Below the pieces are notes generated by a model. It saw only the letters and a list, made by a program, of their open reading frames with translations. It did not search any database and was not told where the DNA came from. 64,000 nt of DNA from Puccinia triticina (taxonomy: Eukaryota; Basidiomycota; Pucciniomycetes; Pucciniales; Pucciniaceae), in contig NC_070561.1 of assembly GCF_026914185.1 (NCBI RefSeq), forward strand, positions 6,448,001 through 6,512,000, written 5' to 3'. The position numbers and the translations under genes are program-made. The number at the start of each line of letters is the position of its first letter. Position 1 is the stretch's first letter. Below are positions 43,491 through 54,514 of the stretch, piece by piece.

Positions 43491-43815
43491 TATGTTGTAG
43501 ATCTTTTGCTTGTGGACTTGTATCAGGTGGTGAGTACTCAAATCCACCATACTCTGCTAACCCCGCTTCCACAAAATCCTGATTTGAAGTCTCATTGACC
43601 GGAGTCGCCACATCTTGAGCCCCTTCGTCTGGAGTCTTTTCAGATGTGTTGGCCGGAGTCTTTTTGGTTGCAGTAGCTTGAGTGTTTTTAGAAGTATTGT
43701 CAGGAGTCTTTTTTTTTGCACTTCCCAGAGGCTTTGTGTTCACGTTGCCCGGAGTTGTTGTGCTCGTGTCTCCCGGAGTGTTTTTGCTTGCGCTGTCTGG
43801 AGTCTTTGCAGACAC
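43453..43815 (-). CDS. Thr/Lys/Pro repeat protein fragment, hypothetical
   Basis: 120 codons with degenerate 8-12-residue repeats (TPDSASKNTPGDTS, TPANTSEKTPDEG) and no cysteine or catalytic motif. It lies 260 bp from the decayed gene at 44076-44441 on the same strand and may be its downstream exon. Low-complexity, possibly a disordered linker. Not recognised. Confidence 0.3.
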   Translation of the reverse strand: MSAKTPDSASKNTPGDTSTTTPGNVNTKPLGSAKKKTPDNTSKNTQATATKKTPANTSEKTPDEGAQDVATPVNETSNQDFVEAGLAEYGGFEYSPPDTSPQAKDLQHSHVSALVRCPLS

Positions 43816-44075
43816 ATCATCTGCGATCTTGTCTCTGCAAGTCCTCTTGTTTGGAGGAGGCCCAGGTTTCTTAGCAGACTTGTTTGTGTCATCTTCATAA
43901 TGCCACAGATGATGTTGTAGAGCATAGGGGTGTCAGCCGTCGTCAATCTTTGCATTCTTGCATTCTTGGCCTCCGGTCCAAAAAAATCATGTGTAACTGA
44001 TTTTGAGCTTTGGAAAGATCCTGGAGTATCCCTAGTACATTTCCAGCGACATAGTTTTATAGCCTGTGGTTTGTG

Positions 44076-44441
44076 TCAGTAATCACCCTTCACATTATAA
44101 GTAGCATCTAACATGGAAAATGTGCCAACCTCTGCCTGAATAAATTTTTTCCAACCTTCAATATAAGAGTCTTTCTTATGAAAGATTCTTGCTATCTCTG
44201 TAACCAATTCAAGCGTTGATTTTGCACCATTATATGTTCCCCAGGAACGTCAACGGTATACAAGTTTATCGTGCTTTTTTCTGAGTAGGCCAGTGATGAA
44301 TTCTTTCGGTGACATCTTCAATTGTGTTAGATGGTCACAAATTTCAAGGATTTTTTGTTCATCTGAGAGAGTTGTGTCAGGGACAGTGTCTGGAGTCGCA
44401 TCTTGCAAAGGCATCTTGGGAGGGAAAATTTGAGTCACCAA
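44076..44441 (-). pseudogene. Basidiomycete repeat-associated protein fragment (R-R-x-WGT motif), one TGA
   Basis: Minus strand from Met 44441: MVTQIFPPKMPLQDATPD, then ILEICDHLTQLKMSPKEFIT, LVYR, stop, RSWGTYNGAKSTLELVTEIA, ending at 44076. One in-frame TGA (44250-44252) stands where an Arg would complete a RRxWGT motif. I know the pattern MSPK.F..........YRRRFWGT from multi-copy basidiomycete proteins of unknown function, which is family memory and was not checked. A single C-to-T change explains the stop. Confidence 0.5.
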
Positions 44442-45114
44442 TGGAAAGACAGCAAAAGAGGCGGAGTGACTCGGTTACACTGGGTGATGTCCGGTGATGT
44501 TAACTCGGAAGGTTTCAAAAATCATAGTATGTGCAAGAGATTGATAATATGCACTTTGGCATGTGTATTCAGCTCTCATGTACTTGCCTTGCATGTACAA
44601 ATGTACGGTCAATCCAAGCATCTTGGTAAGATGATGTTACAAGCTTTGTAACTTCAAGACCGTTTGATTTAATGACATGAGACCTATGTAGGATCGAAGG
44701 CAAGATCCAGGCCTTCAATCTGGCACCAGGGCGGCCTGATTGGCCCGCAGGACGCAATTTTAGTGTGGTGTCAAAGTTTGACACCAGCCAAATGGGTTGA
44801 GGTGGTCCTCAGCGCTCACGCCAAATTTCCCCGCTTACTCCCAAGTCCCTCCTTCGGAGGCTCGCGCTTCGTGCGAGGGGCGCCAGCCTGCCAACTCACA
44901 AGGGAGGACTGATTAAGTTCGTGGCCTGCCAGGGCCTCCCTATTTTGCGCTCGAGGTATGTACAGTAAAGCTAGAGCATCCACATCGGTTCAGCTCAATG
45001 CTAAGCCAAAGCGAAGAGCCAACTTTAGCGACGCGGAGGGGACTCCACACAGGTTGAGCTAAATACAACACTATCTTGCCTGACTGTGCCAACAACACCC
45101 ACCACCAGTTTGTA
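44442..45114. other. Gap with hairpin-rich element end, no gene
   Basis: The stretch 44760-44930 (GGTGTCAAAGTTTGACACC palindrome, CTCACGCCAAATTTCCCCGC, CCTCCTTCGGAGG hairpin) resembles the right terminus of the 37571-40307 element and may be the end of a related copy. At 44973, GAGCATCCACATCGG looks like a PIF/Harbinger end without a clear partner. Confidence 0.4.
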
Positions 45115-45460
45115 CCGGTCATCGAGAGAACTCAACCCCTATCGATGACCAAGTTTGACCGGTCATCAAACTCCACCCCACCCTCTCGATGACCGGGACA
45201 AACCGGTCATCGGGAGGGTTGATTGCTTTCGGTAACCTCTCGATGACCGGTCTGACCGGTGATCAAGAGGGTTGATTCCTTTGGATAACCTCTCGATGAC
45301 CGGTACAAGTTGGTCATGGCCAAGAAGGTTGCGTCCTCTTAATGACCGGACAGATCGGTCATCCCGAGGGTTGATTACTTGGAATAACCTCTCGATGACC
45401 GGTCTGACCGGTCTTTGAGAGGGTTGAGTTCTTTCAATGACCAGTGTGACCGGTCACAGA
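45115..45460. repeat. Palindromic repeat cluster (GATGACCGG..CCGGTCAT), about 60-bp units
   Basis: Six diverged units, each an inverted pair around GACCGG with the spacer GAGGGTTGATTNCTT and the motif AACCTCTCGATGACCGG. Related in core to the array at 3900-4640 but with a longer unit. Confidence 0.75.
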
Positions 45461-46298
45461 TTTAGGCCTCAAGAGATATAGCCACAGTAGTTGACAAGCT
45501 TAAACAGGAGGCAAGGATATCGTCCGAGCTGATCGAAGCAGCTGGAGCAGCACATATCAAGTCGCCATCGCTTGTTAACAGCGGATCCACGACGCGAGCC
45601 GGGGCCAAAGAGCGGTCACTTTCGAAGAGAGGAGCAGCTGGATGAGCGGTAGAAGGGCACCAAGAATAAGAAGAATTTTGGGGGATTGATTGGCTCGATA
45701 GCCTCGATGAGTCGTTTCCTCCGGTTCTTGATCTTCGGGTTGCCTCTGGAGAGCATTGCGTCGGCATTGGTTTGGGACTGTGTGAGGCCCTCTTCGAAGG
45801 CCTAGACGCAGCGGTTGACAGACATGGTGGTTGAAAGCCAGCTTGGTCAACAAGGATGTTGAACAATCGGACCTTCGGGCGCGGCCACGAACTTGAGGTC
45901 GAGGAGAGCCGGATAGGACACTACAGGCCACCGTTGGTCCCAAGGATGCTCAAGAGGCATCCCAAGGACCCATCTGCAAGAAGAGCATCCCGAGGATGCA
46001 TTATCCAGCTAAAAAAAAACCATCATCAGGATACATTTTAGGGAGTTGTCCTGAGGATGATTTTGAACACCAATCCTCAGGACACCCCTTCACCAAAGTA
46101 TCCCAAGGATTGCTTCCAGAAACCTCTGAATTAGCTATTATTAAAAACACCAAAAAATTACATTGGTTGTGTTTTTGACTTATTTTGGCCCATTTCTGGG
46201 CCACATAATTTTGAGGGAGTCATCCGTCAAAAACATCGTGGTGCCAAAGGCGCTTATGATATTACCGGAGGCATATCTCATAATGGTGGACAGACTAT
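45461..46298. other. Gap with weak frames and ATCC..AGGAT palindromes
   Basis: A 134-codon Ser/Pro/Ala frame (45866-45462, minus) has no family resemblance, and I do not call it. At 45935-46110 the motif GGATGC/CATCCCGAGGATG recurs (also near 55065-55230), possibly a MITE with ATCC-type subterminal repeats. Confidence 0.35.
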
Positions 46299-46394
46299 TC
46301 AGAGTGACAGATGCACTTTTGATAGTGGCGGACGCACTTTTCATAGTGGCAGACACACTTTTCATAGTGCCAGATGCACTTTTCATAGTGCCGG
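46299..46394 (-). repeat. 21-bp minisatellite, left part, split by gypsy 2
   Basis: Unit GACGCACTTTTCATAGTGGCA, 21 bp, about 4.5 copies. On the minus strand it reads a 7-residue repeat (SATMKSA type). The array resumes at 54141, on the other side of the gypsy 2 insertion. Confidence 0.85.
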
Positions 46395-47222
46395 TGTGAG
46401 AATGAAAGCTGGTTTGTTGGTGGAAATGTCCACTGACCGCCTCCTTCAAGAATATTATTGTCTGGGCTGTGTGATTGTTGGTTACTCGGCTCCGCACTGC
46501 TATTTTTTGCTAGCCTTCAGCGCTCCTCTACTGAGCCTGATCTATAGCGTAATAATCCGCAAGTGAATAGCTCCGCAATAATCCTCTAATAACTCTAGTA
46601 CCTCTGTAGTTGTAAGTACAATGATGAGTCTAATCCGTAAGAGTGATAATCAAAATCCTCTCAGAGAGAGAAAATCCGTCCCCCCGTCCTTCCCTCCACG
46701 CACATCGCTGTTCCCACCCGATCCCGCACGTCTGACACTTTCCCGCACTAGTCCTCCAGCTCCGCCCGCTTTACCGCTCATCACTTTCCCAGACTCCGCT
46801 CCTCTCCAACGCTTGTCCTCCCACCGTCCTCTGTCTAGCCCCCATCAGTCGTTCTCTTGCCACTGCCTCCACCCCGGTTCCACCCGCTGGTGAAACCCGC
46901 TTTGGCTGTTGTGGTTCACCTGCTGACGCGCCCCTGCTACCAGTCCAGGTGTGTAGTCCTGCTGCAGTCCAGCCCTGTCTTTTCCGCTCCAATCCAAATA
47001 CCCAATCCGGAATCCGCAATCTGCAATCCGCAATCCACAATCCGCAATCCGTGCATTCCAGTCCGCACGTGACTTTCCATAAGCTTTCTTAGCGTGCTTT
47101 CCTGACCTCATCCTCAGTGCTTATGTCACTGAAATGCTCTCTGCCTGAGCGGCTTTGTGCATTCCCGCCCACGCTATCCCCGCGTGGACATTCTAACGCG
47201 CTTGCCTATATAAATCACCACA
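46395..47222 (-). repeat. gypsy 2 left LTR (3' for gag orientation)
   Basis: 828 bp. It contains (CAATCCG)n near 47010-47060 and, on the plus strand, TATATAAAT at 47207-47215, which lies 127 bp upstream of the ATG of the antisense gene. Confidence 0.9.
47207..47215 (+). promoter_or_regulatory. TATA-like box facing the antisense gene
   Basis: TATATAAAT at the inner edge of the left LTR, plus strand, followed by a C/T-rich leader and ATG at 47342. The spacing fits a core promoter for the gene at 47342-48747. Inferred only from sequence. Confidence 0.45.
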
Positions 47223-47341
47223 TCCGCCCCAGTTTTTGAAGTCCTGCCCCCAGGATCTTCCCACACATTCGCCCGCTCCCACACTCGTCACATACCCCCT
47301 ACCATCACTCCTCCTTTCCCACACATCACCTCCCGTTCAAT

Positions 47342-48747
47342 ATGGTAGCTTGCAATTGCTGCACTCGACTCAGACTTCCCTGTGTCTACTCCCGCGCTGG
47401 TCGCGCTTGTAACAACTGTTGAGATTTGAAACGCCGCTGCTCCGCTTTCACACTAAAATCCGATAGCTCCCGCCGAAACCTCAAATCACAAAACCGTTGG
47501 CCACCGTCTGGGTTGCAAAGCTCTTGTGCGGAACGTTCCCCGTCTTTTATCTCAGTCAGTTCCCGCACCAAGTCGCCCTCCACACACGGTGAAGACCTTA
47601 TGACGCCGCCGCAAAACCGTGCCGACTGCTCAAGCGCCAAAGACTATGTCCGACAAGCCCAGGCGTGGGCCTGCAAACATGGCATGAACAAACCTCTAGT
47701 CGACGAGCGCCTCCAACGTCCTCAAGAACCCGCATCGGCCTCTGCCGCTGGACCTTTGTCGTCTACCAGGCCTTTTCCCACTACTGGTTTGAAGCGCCCC
47801 TCCGCGGACTCTTCGGATCGATCCTCGAAGCGTCCCTGTCCAGCCGATCCGCATACTCTACGTCTTGCAGCCCGTTTTTCCGCTTGTCCTCGTGACCCAA
47901 CACCAATTGTTCTTTCCCTGGAGCCCGCGTTTCCCCAGGCTCCTGGTAGGTAACTTTTTGCTTCTACTTGTTGTGTCACCGCTAACCCTTGAACGCTTTT
48001 TCCGCTTCAGCCACCCCAGCAAGAGACACCAACATGGCACCAAACGACCTGTCCCATACTCCTTCCGGTTCACTGCCCAGCTCCCCGCAGTCCGTTCCGC
48101 GCGCCGAAATCCCGCAAGCCAGAGCCGCCCGCGCCTCCTCGATCCACACGTTGGAGTCCACGGACCCGCCTTCTCCGCCGGCTGATACCACTCCAATGGC
48201 GCCTTGACTCCTTGCCCCGCCAACCGCTACTGTACAAGCCGCGTCCCCTGGCTCTCCGACTCCACGCCCTCAAGCCTTATCGGTACCTATCCATCTGCCG
48301 CCGCCCGCCGAGCCTGCTGAGGACACCGCAGCTGGGTTGCTCAATTGCCAAATCGCGGAGATTTCCCGCGACCTCCGCAACACCTTCCCCGAAAATCTCC
48401 TCTGGGAGGAAGCCGTGTTCCCCGCCGCCGCTGTACTCAAATGCGTAGGCGCCTTCCGCAATATGTACCGCGCCCTGCTTCACGTCTCTGCGGTAACAAC
48501 CGCACAACGCCGCCGTAGGTACGCATTCTTCCTCATTGGCATCAACCAACTTGTCGAACGCCTTGAGCTAGCCGTTGTGGTTCCCACCAACAAACGTACT
48601 CTCCAAGCTTGACGGAACTTAGAGGAAGTGCTACAAAACAAGCCGCACCCCACACAACCTACCGCCGCAGAGTACGATGTCCCTATCCCTCCGGAGCGCA
48701 TCCCTACGGAGTGTACCCGCCGCTCCTCTGAATCCAAACTTCCCTAG
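47342..48747 (+). pseudogene. Zn-cluster-like protein gene on the strand opposite to gag, three TGA stops
   Basis: From ATG 47342 the frame begins MVACNCCTRLRLPCVYS, then RACNNC-stop-DLKRRCS, a Cys-rich pattern (C.CC......C........C..C......C) resembling a fungal Zn2Cys6-like DNA-binding motif with the basic KRRC. A 65-nt intron (47946-48010, GTAGGT, branch CTAAC, TTCAG) keeps the phase (ATPARDTN). After a Pro/Ser/Ala-rich linker, a helical C-terminal block follows (EISRDLRNTFPENLLWEEAV, FLIGINQLVERLELAV), ending at TAG 48745-48747. In-frame TGA occurs at 47420, 48205 and 48610, each readable as a former CGA. Without them it would be about 440 residues. Role unknown. Confidence 0.65.
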
Positions 48748-49049
48748 CTTTCTCTTCTCGTTTTCTTTTGTTGTCTCCCCCCTTGTATATAGTCCTATCC
48801 TGCGGAAACAATGCTCGTGATACACACGCATTCTGAGCTCCGCACCCGGATTGTTTCCACCTAGAGAGAGAACTGAGAATCCAAAGCAAAGTGAGCAAAA
48901 AGGTCCGCCATCCCAAAAAGAAAATAGCCTGGACCGCCCCAGAATGAGAACCACTTTAGTCCCCGCACTTCCTTTTTCCATTTTTATCCCCCTTTTTTTT
49001 TTTTATTATTATTATCATTATTATAGGGGCAGGCTAAATCCACACCAAA
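48748..49049. other. Gap between antisense gene and hairpin array
   Basis: T-rich, ending in a poly-T and ATT run (48990-49024). No gene. The pol region of gypsy 2 would be expected near here but is absent. Confidence 0.5.
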
Positions 49050-49236
49050 AAATTACTTCATCCACTCCAAAAATGGAGTGAACAGTAGTCCACTCCAACT
49101 TTCATTGGAGTGAACCATAGTCTACTCCAAATTTTGTTGGAGTGAACAAAATTACACTCCAAAAAAGCCTGTTTTTTGGAGTTTACCCTTGATGCACTCC
49201 AAAAATTTTGGAGTGAACCCAATTCCACTCCAAAAA
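49050..49236. repeat. Array of short CACTCCAA..TTGGAGTG hairpins
   Basis: About five successive inverted pairs, each 20-40 bp (ACTCCAAAAATGGAGT, ACTCCAACTTTCATTGGAGT, and so on). It lies where the left end of the CACTA remnant should be. Similar pairs occur at 34715-34800. Confidence 0.75.
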
Positions 49237-49239
49237 TAG

Positions 49240-50300
49240 CTGATCAGACTGTAGCTGCTACATATAATGGGGGTTTTGTGGTCAGAAAAGGTACATAATG
49301 GAAATTTGGCCGCTTGTAGACATTTTGGTAACAATCTGGCAGAAGAATTCCCACGCTGGGAGGGGATATAGTGGCAGAAACACCCAGAAACTGCCAAAGT
49401 AGTGATATTTGGAAACTGATCAAACTGTAGCTGCTACATTTGGGGATTTTGTGGTCAGCAAAGGTACATAATGGAAATTTGGCTGTTTGTAAACATTTTG
49501 GTAACACTTTGGCAGAAGAATTCCCACGCTGGGATGAGATATAGTGGCAGAAACACCCAGAAACTGCCAAAGTAGTGATATTTGGAAACTGATCAGACTG
49601 AAGCTGCTACATTTGGGGGTCTTGTGGTCACCAAAGGTACATAATGAAACTTTGCGGGCTTCTGAACATTTTTGTAACCATATGGCAGAAGAATTCCCAT
49701 GCTGGGATGAGATATAGTGGCAGAAACACCCAGAAACTGCCAAAGTAGGGATATTTGGAAACTGATCAGACTGTAGCTGCTAAATTTGGGGGTTTCGTGG
49801 TCAGTAAGGGTACATAATAAAACTTTGGCCGCTTGTAAACATTTTGGTAACAATATGGCAGAAGAATTCCCACGCTGGGATGAGATATAGTGGCAGAAAC
49901 ACCCAGAAACTGCCAAAGTAGGGATATTTGGAAACTGATCAGACTGTAGCTGCTACATGTGGGGGTTTTGTGGTCAGAAAAGGTACATAATGAATCTTTG
50001 GGTGCTTTTAAACATTTTGGTAACAATATGGCAGAAGAATTCCCCCCCCTGGGATGAGATATAGTGGCAGAAACACCAAGAAACTACCAAAGTAGTGATA
50101 TTTCAAAACTGATCAAACTGTAGGTGTTACATTTGGGGGTTTTGTGGTCAGCAAAGGTACATAATAAAACTTTGTGGGCTTGTAAAAATTTTGGTAAGAA
50201 TATTTTGGAAGAATTCCCACGCTGAGATGAGATATAGTCGCAGAAATACCAAAAAACAACCAAAGTAGTGCTATTTGGCAACTGATCAGATTATAGCTGC
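49240..50300 (+). repeat. Diverged 173-bp satellite (about 6 units)
   Basis: Units spaced 173-176 bp, with motifs ACTGATCAGACTGTAGCTGC and GATATAGTGGCAGAAACACC. They are more alike within this block than to the units at 5208-17160, so the blocks expanded separately. Confidence 0.88.
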
Positions 50301-50963
50301 TACATAATGGATGTGACCCCAAATAAAATATTTCTGGGTTTTATATGCTGAAAAATTTTCCAATTAAATTTTCCGAGGAAATATTCCTCATCAATCTGTG
50401 GTTGATAACAAAAGTAGATAAAAAAAGAACCTGACAAAAATACGCTAAACCATGGTAAACTAATTTCAAAAAGGCCTTCTATGCATGTATTACTTCAAGT
50501 ATGACATGCAATATCTTCAGGAAGTTCAAAAAACCAAGTTAAGAATGTGTGCAGGATGCTATCATGAGAGAGGTCAGGGGTCCATGTTTTTCCTTTTTTG
50601 AAAAAAAGTAGATTCGGAGACTTCTGATAAAATCAATTGTTGATGTAAAAAAAGGAAAAAAGAAAATTGAGAACCCTCAGCTACCCTGGATTAATCCTAA
50701 AACTTGCATTTTCAGGAAGAATTGAATGGTTTATGTAGAAATTTATGAATTTTATCAGGCAAAAAAAAAAAAAAGAGATTCCTGTGGCTTGAAGCTAACA
50801 CAGGGGGAAGGAGAGAGATTATAGAAGAGTATTAAGGAGAAATAGAACACAGACAAAGGTATCAACAGGAATAATAATAATAAAAAATTGATCAATATAA
50901 ATTGATCAATATACGCCATATTGATCAATATACAACATTGCAAATTCATCCATCTTGGTAGTG
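49240..50963. mobile_element. Partial copy of the satellite-bearing CACTA-type family
   Basis: Contains about six diverged 173-bp satellite units (49240-50300), the shared unique stretch (50300-50570) and a complete right terminal repeat ending CATCTTGGTAGTG at 50963, with TATTGATCAATA palindromes. The left TIR is missing. It sits in the gag of gypsy 2: the coding frame GPILRD stops at the junction. A 3-bp duplication cannot be confirmed because one end is lost. Confidence 0.85.
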
Positions 50964-52836
50964 TCCCTCAGAATTGGTCCGTCCACTGGTGTACGATCCG
51001 GCCAAAAGAAAGCGCGCCCCCACAAGGAAACCTTCCCCGCAGCCCAATCCGTCTCAAAGTACTCGCACTGATTCCGCATATGGCCGGTTTCCTTGCCGTG
51101 GTCGCACACCGGGGGTCCTCGCCTCCATGGCGGCATTCCCCCAGCCTGCGGAGCACTGTCCGCCTGAGAAGCCGCGGGAGCGGCTGCTGGTGCCACGGCC
51201 ACCTGTTGCTCCTTTGGTTGCTTGTGCGCCGTTTTCTGCATGAACAGTTTTAGCTCCTTCAGCGTATCCGCCAGGTCACTCACGTCTTTGGCCGTCACTG
51301 GTGCCTGCGGAGCCGATTCTGCCCTCACAACCGCATCTCCTTGGCTGTCATTCATGAGCTCCAATACTTCAAGCTCCGCCTTAACAGCGTACCGCAACTC
51401 CTTCATGCTGAGCAACAGTTTTGGCCCTCCAAGTCGTGGTTTGACCATCAGCCCCCGCTCATTGAGTCCCCAAAGCACCTTCTCCGTGAAGGTCCAATTG
51501 AATCCCTTCAAGAAAATCCGCTTTGTCGTGCCCATCTCGGCCGTCACGATCTTGTTCCGCTCCAAATACTGTAGAACCTGGTCGAAACTGGTAATGTAGG
51601 ACACGTACTCCGCTCTTTTCAGAACGCCGCCTTTTTCCGCACGCTCCAAGGCCACTTTCTCCAAGTCACTCTCCCAATTATACCTAGGTCCACAATCTTC
51701 CCACCTCTCAAGATTCTCCTCCTTGAGCTTGGTCCAATCCTTATTTTTGAACCCCTCCATGTCCTCCACTTCCCGCAGATCCTTGCCCTCTGGAAAGAAG
51801 TTGACCACCTGGTACGCTTTATCCGCATCCGTCAGACCTTCCTGAAGGGCTGCTCTTTCGAACCAATTGATAAAGCGCTCCACCTACGCCTCTAAAAACT
51901 TAAGGTGCGGATAATCCCTGGGCCGTATCTTTGCTCCGCTCGGCGCAGGAGCAGCAGGTCGTTGTCCACCTAGTGCTTCTTCCATGGTCTCGTTTTCAGT
52001 CTCCTCTGGTCAAACTCCGTAAGTTCCGCTTGTCGTTCCTCCAGTTGATGTCAGAATATCTGTCCAAAACTTGCGCTCTCTTGCGCCCTTGTGCTCTGCA
52101 TCCGCGTGTCCAAGGATGAACTCAAAGTTCAACCCTGGGAATCCCTTCTGACTTTTCCCTATCTCGCTCGGAATCATCAAAATCCAAACACACTTGACGA
52201 ACAACAGCAATCATCAAATCAGCAGTCTCCATTGTCGTCGCAGCGGGATCACCTGTTTTAGGACTCAAGAGTAGTGGTGACTACCCCCTTCATCCCTCCT
52301 TTCTCTCATTGTCACACCGCCATGTCTTCTTCCATGTTTCATCACTGACTCTTTTTCTTCAGTCTCTTTGTCCAGTGTTTTTGTTTTTGTTATTGTGCTT
52401 GTTTATCTATTCGTTGCTCTATCCGATCCTCTAGGTATATTTCATCATCCTCTTTCTTCTGTCTTTCTTTTTCCTTGTTCTTATGTTTCTTGTTTTCTCT
52501 TCCTTGTCTGATGCTGAAATATTACACTCTAGTTTCGCCTCAAACTCTCGCAGTTGACACGGCTGGTCAATTGTTCAGAGTACTCCGCTGGTACAGCTGT
52601 CGCCTTCTCGCCGCGAGTGACTGATTAGGTGAAAACTGACTCCGCACTGACAAGAAAGATGAGTGTCCTAGTCTTGGTCCTCCCGCTAATCCCAACCACA
52701 ATTGTGTTTTGGCTGGTCTTGAAGAAGAACCTTCTCCGTTTTCCGCAACTACTGTGTCTCTGCTATCCGAGCCGCCTGATCCAATCTGAGCTTCTTCGTT
52801 GCCTGGAGTAAAGAATTTGCCTTCCAAAGGGTTCAT
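50964..52836 (-). pseudogene. gypsy 2 gag (two in-frame stops, 3' cut by the CACTA remnant)
   Basis: A minus-strand frame from 52210 to 50964 is interrupted only by TGA at 52010-52012 (GTYGV-stop-PEETE) and TAG at 51886-51888. It reads MEEALGGQRPAAPAPSG, then VERFINWFERAALQEG, a retrotransposon gag domain with DADKAYQVVNFFPEGKDLRE, and a nucleocapsid-like CDHGKETGHMRNQC near 51040-51085. A further exon or N-terminal piece is open at 52836-52567 (TPGNEEAQIGSGGSDSRD). The C-terminus is lost at the insertion at 50963. This fits rust Ty3-type gags with an N-terminal serine-rich exon. Confidence 0.78.
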
Positions 52837-52903
52837 TCAACGTTTCCGCACGAGTCTAGTTCCCAAGTATCCGATAACAACACAAAGTTGGGTTCCCGGC
52901 CAG

Positions 52904-53304
52904 CAAGGGTGTAACAGCTGTGCTACGTGCTTTTTTCTGTATCTCCAAAAACAGATGGCAAGATGTCATAATTACAGAAATATTTTTGGATATTCTGGAT
53001 CCTCCCACATCCATGAATCAAAAACGCTTTTTTTGATTTTCTTTATTGAAGTGGTAGTCCTTTGAAACTATGAAGCAGTGTCATTTGGGCGCTATTTTCA
53101 GCGCAGCTGTTTTGAGCTTTCAAACTCACCTGCTTCATGGATTTAAAGCCAAATAATCCCAGTGCAAAGAATACAAAGATGCACTTTTGATTCCTGGGTG
53201 CAGGAGAATTCTGAATATCCAAAATAATATGTTTACTTCTGACATCTTGCCATCTATTTTTGGAGATACAGAAAAAAGCGCGTAGCGCAGCTGTTACTCC
53301 CTTG
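52904..53304. mobile_element. 401-bp fold-back MITE with 7-bp duplication
   Basis: Inverted arms of about 135 bp starting CAAGGG(T/A)GTAACAGCTG, with perfect 7-bp target duplication CGGCCAG (52897-52903 and 53305-53311). Inserted in the leader of gypsy 2, only 16 bp from its right LTR. No gene. Confidence 0.87.
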
Positions 53305-53320
53305 CGGCCAGACCCCCACT

Positions 53321-54134
53321 TGTGAGAATAAAAGCTGTTTTGTCGGTGGAAATGTCCGCTGACCGCCTCCTTCAAGAATATTATTATCCGGGCTGTGTGA
53401 TTGTTAGTTACTCGGCTCCGCACTGCTATTTTTTGCTAGCCTTCAGCGCTCCTCTACTGAGCCTGATCTATAGCGTAATAATCCGCAAGTGAATAGCTCC
53501 GCAATAATCCTCTAATAACTCTAGTACCTCTGTAGTTGTAAGTACAATGATGAGTCTAATCCGTAAGAGTGATAATCAAAATCCTCTCAGAGAGAGAAAA
53601 TCCGTCCCCCCGTCCTTCCCTCCACGCACATCGCTGTTCCCACCCGATCCCGCACGTCTGACACTTTCCCGCACTAGTCCTCCAGCTCCGCCCGCTTTAC
53701 CGCTCATCACTTTCCCAGACTCCGCTCCTCTCCAACGCTTGTCCTCCCACCGTCCTCTGTCTAGCCCCCATCAGTCGTTCTCTTGCCACTGCCTCCACCC
53801 CGGTTCCACCCGCTGGTGAAACCCGCTTTGGCTGTTGTGGTTCACCCGATGACGCGCCGCTGCTACCAGTCCACGTGTGTAGTCCCGCCGCAATCCAGCC
53901 CTGTCTTTTCCGCGCGGATCCAAATACCCAATCCGGAATCCGCGATCCGCAATCCGCAATCCGTGCATTCCAGTCCGCACGTGACTTTCCGTAAGCTTTC
54001 TTAGCGTGCTTTCCTGACCTCATCCTCAGTGCTTATGTCACCAAAATGCTCTCTGCCTGAGCGGCTTTGTGCATTCCCGCCCACGCTATCCCCGCGTGGA
54101 CATTCTAACGCGCTCGCCTATATAAATCACCACA
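53321..54134 (-). repeat. gypsy 2 right LTR (5' for gag orientation)
   Basis: 814 bp, same as the left LTR apart from two fewer CAATCCG units and scattered changes, clustered in the last 250 bp. Confidence 0.9.
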
Positions 54135-54140
54135 CCAGAT

Positions 54141-54352
54141 GAAATTTTCATAGTGCCAGACACACTTTTCATAGTGCCGGACACACTTTCCATAGTGCCA
54201 GACACACCTTTCATAGTGCTGGACGCACTTTTGATAGTGGCGGACTCACTTTCCATAGTGGCAGACGCACTTTTCAAAGTGGCAGATGCACTTTTCATAG
54301 TGGCAGACACACTTTTCAAAGTGGCGGACGCACTTTTCAAAGTGGCAGAGGC
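54141..54352 (-). repeat. 21-bp minisatellite, right part (about 10 units)
   Basis: Continues the array at 46299-46394. The minus strand reads KSASATL-like heptapeptides in an open frame (54484-54086), for which no start or function can be argued. Confidence 0.85.
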
Positions 54353-54514
54353 AACTTTTTTTTTTGTGTTGCACCAAAGGGGCTGGTAGAGGGCCTGTGC
54401 AAACTCATCTGAGGCCTTTGGGCCCCATAGAAGCTTGCATTGGCCCTCTCTGCGCCCCTTTGAGCCATTATTCAAATTTTTCAAATATTTAAGCTTAAAT
54501 TTGCCTAGGCATTA

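Larger units (their letters stand above)
46395..54134 (-). mobile_element. Gypsy-type LTR retrotransposon 2, pol-less, with nested CACTA remnant
   Basis: LTRs 46395-47222 (828 bp) and 53321-54134 (814 bp), TGTGAGAAT..AATCACCACA, almost identical for the first ~540 bp. The 14-bp length difference is two CAATCCG units. Flanks are CCGG and CCAG (one mismatch), too short for a firm target duplication. Minus orientation is supported by gag, by the purine tract GGGGCGGA next to the left LTR and by TGGGGGTCTGGCC after the right LTR, similar to gypsy 1. It carries a broken gag, an antisense Zn-cluster-like gene and nested repeats. No reverse transcriptase or integrase. Confidence 0.8.

Noticed and set aside
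49244..50026. A row of overlapping ~107-codon frames on the minus strand beginning MAVSGCFCHYI
   Set aside because: They recur at the satellite period of 173 bp, which is not a multiple of 3, and are products of the repeat, not genes.
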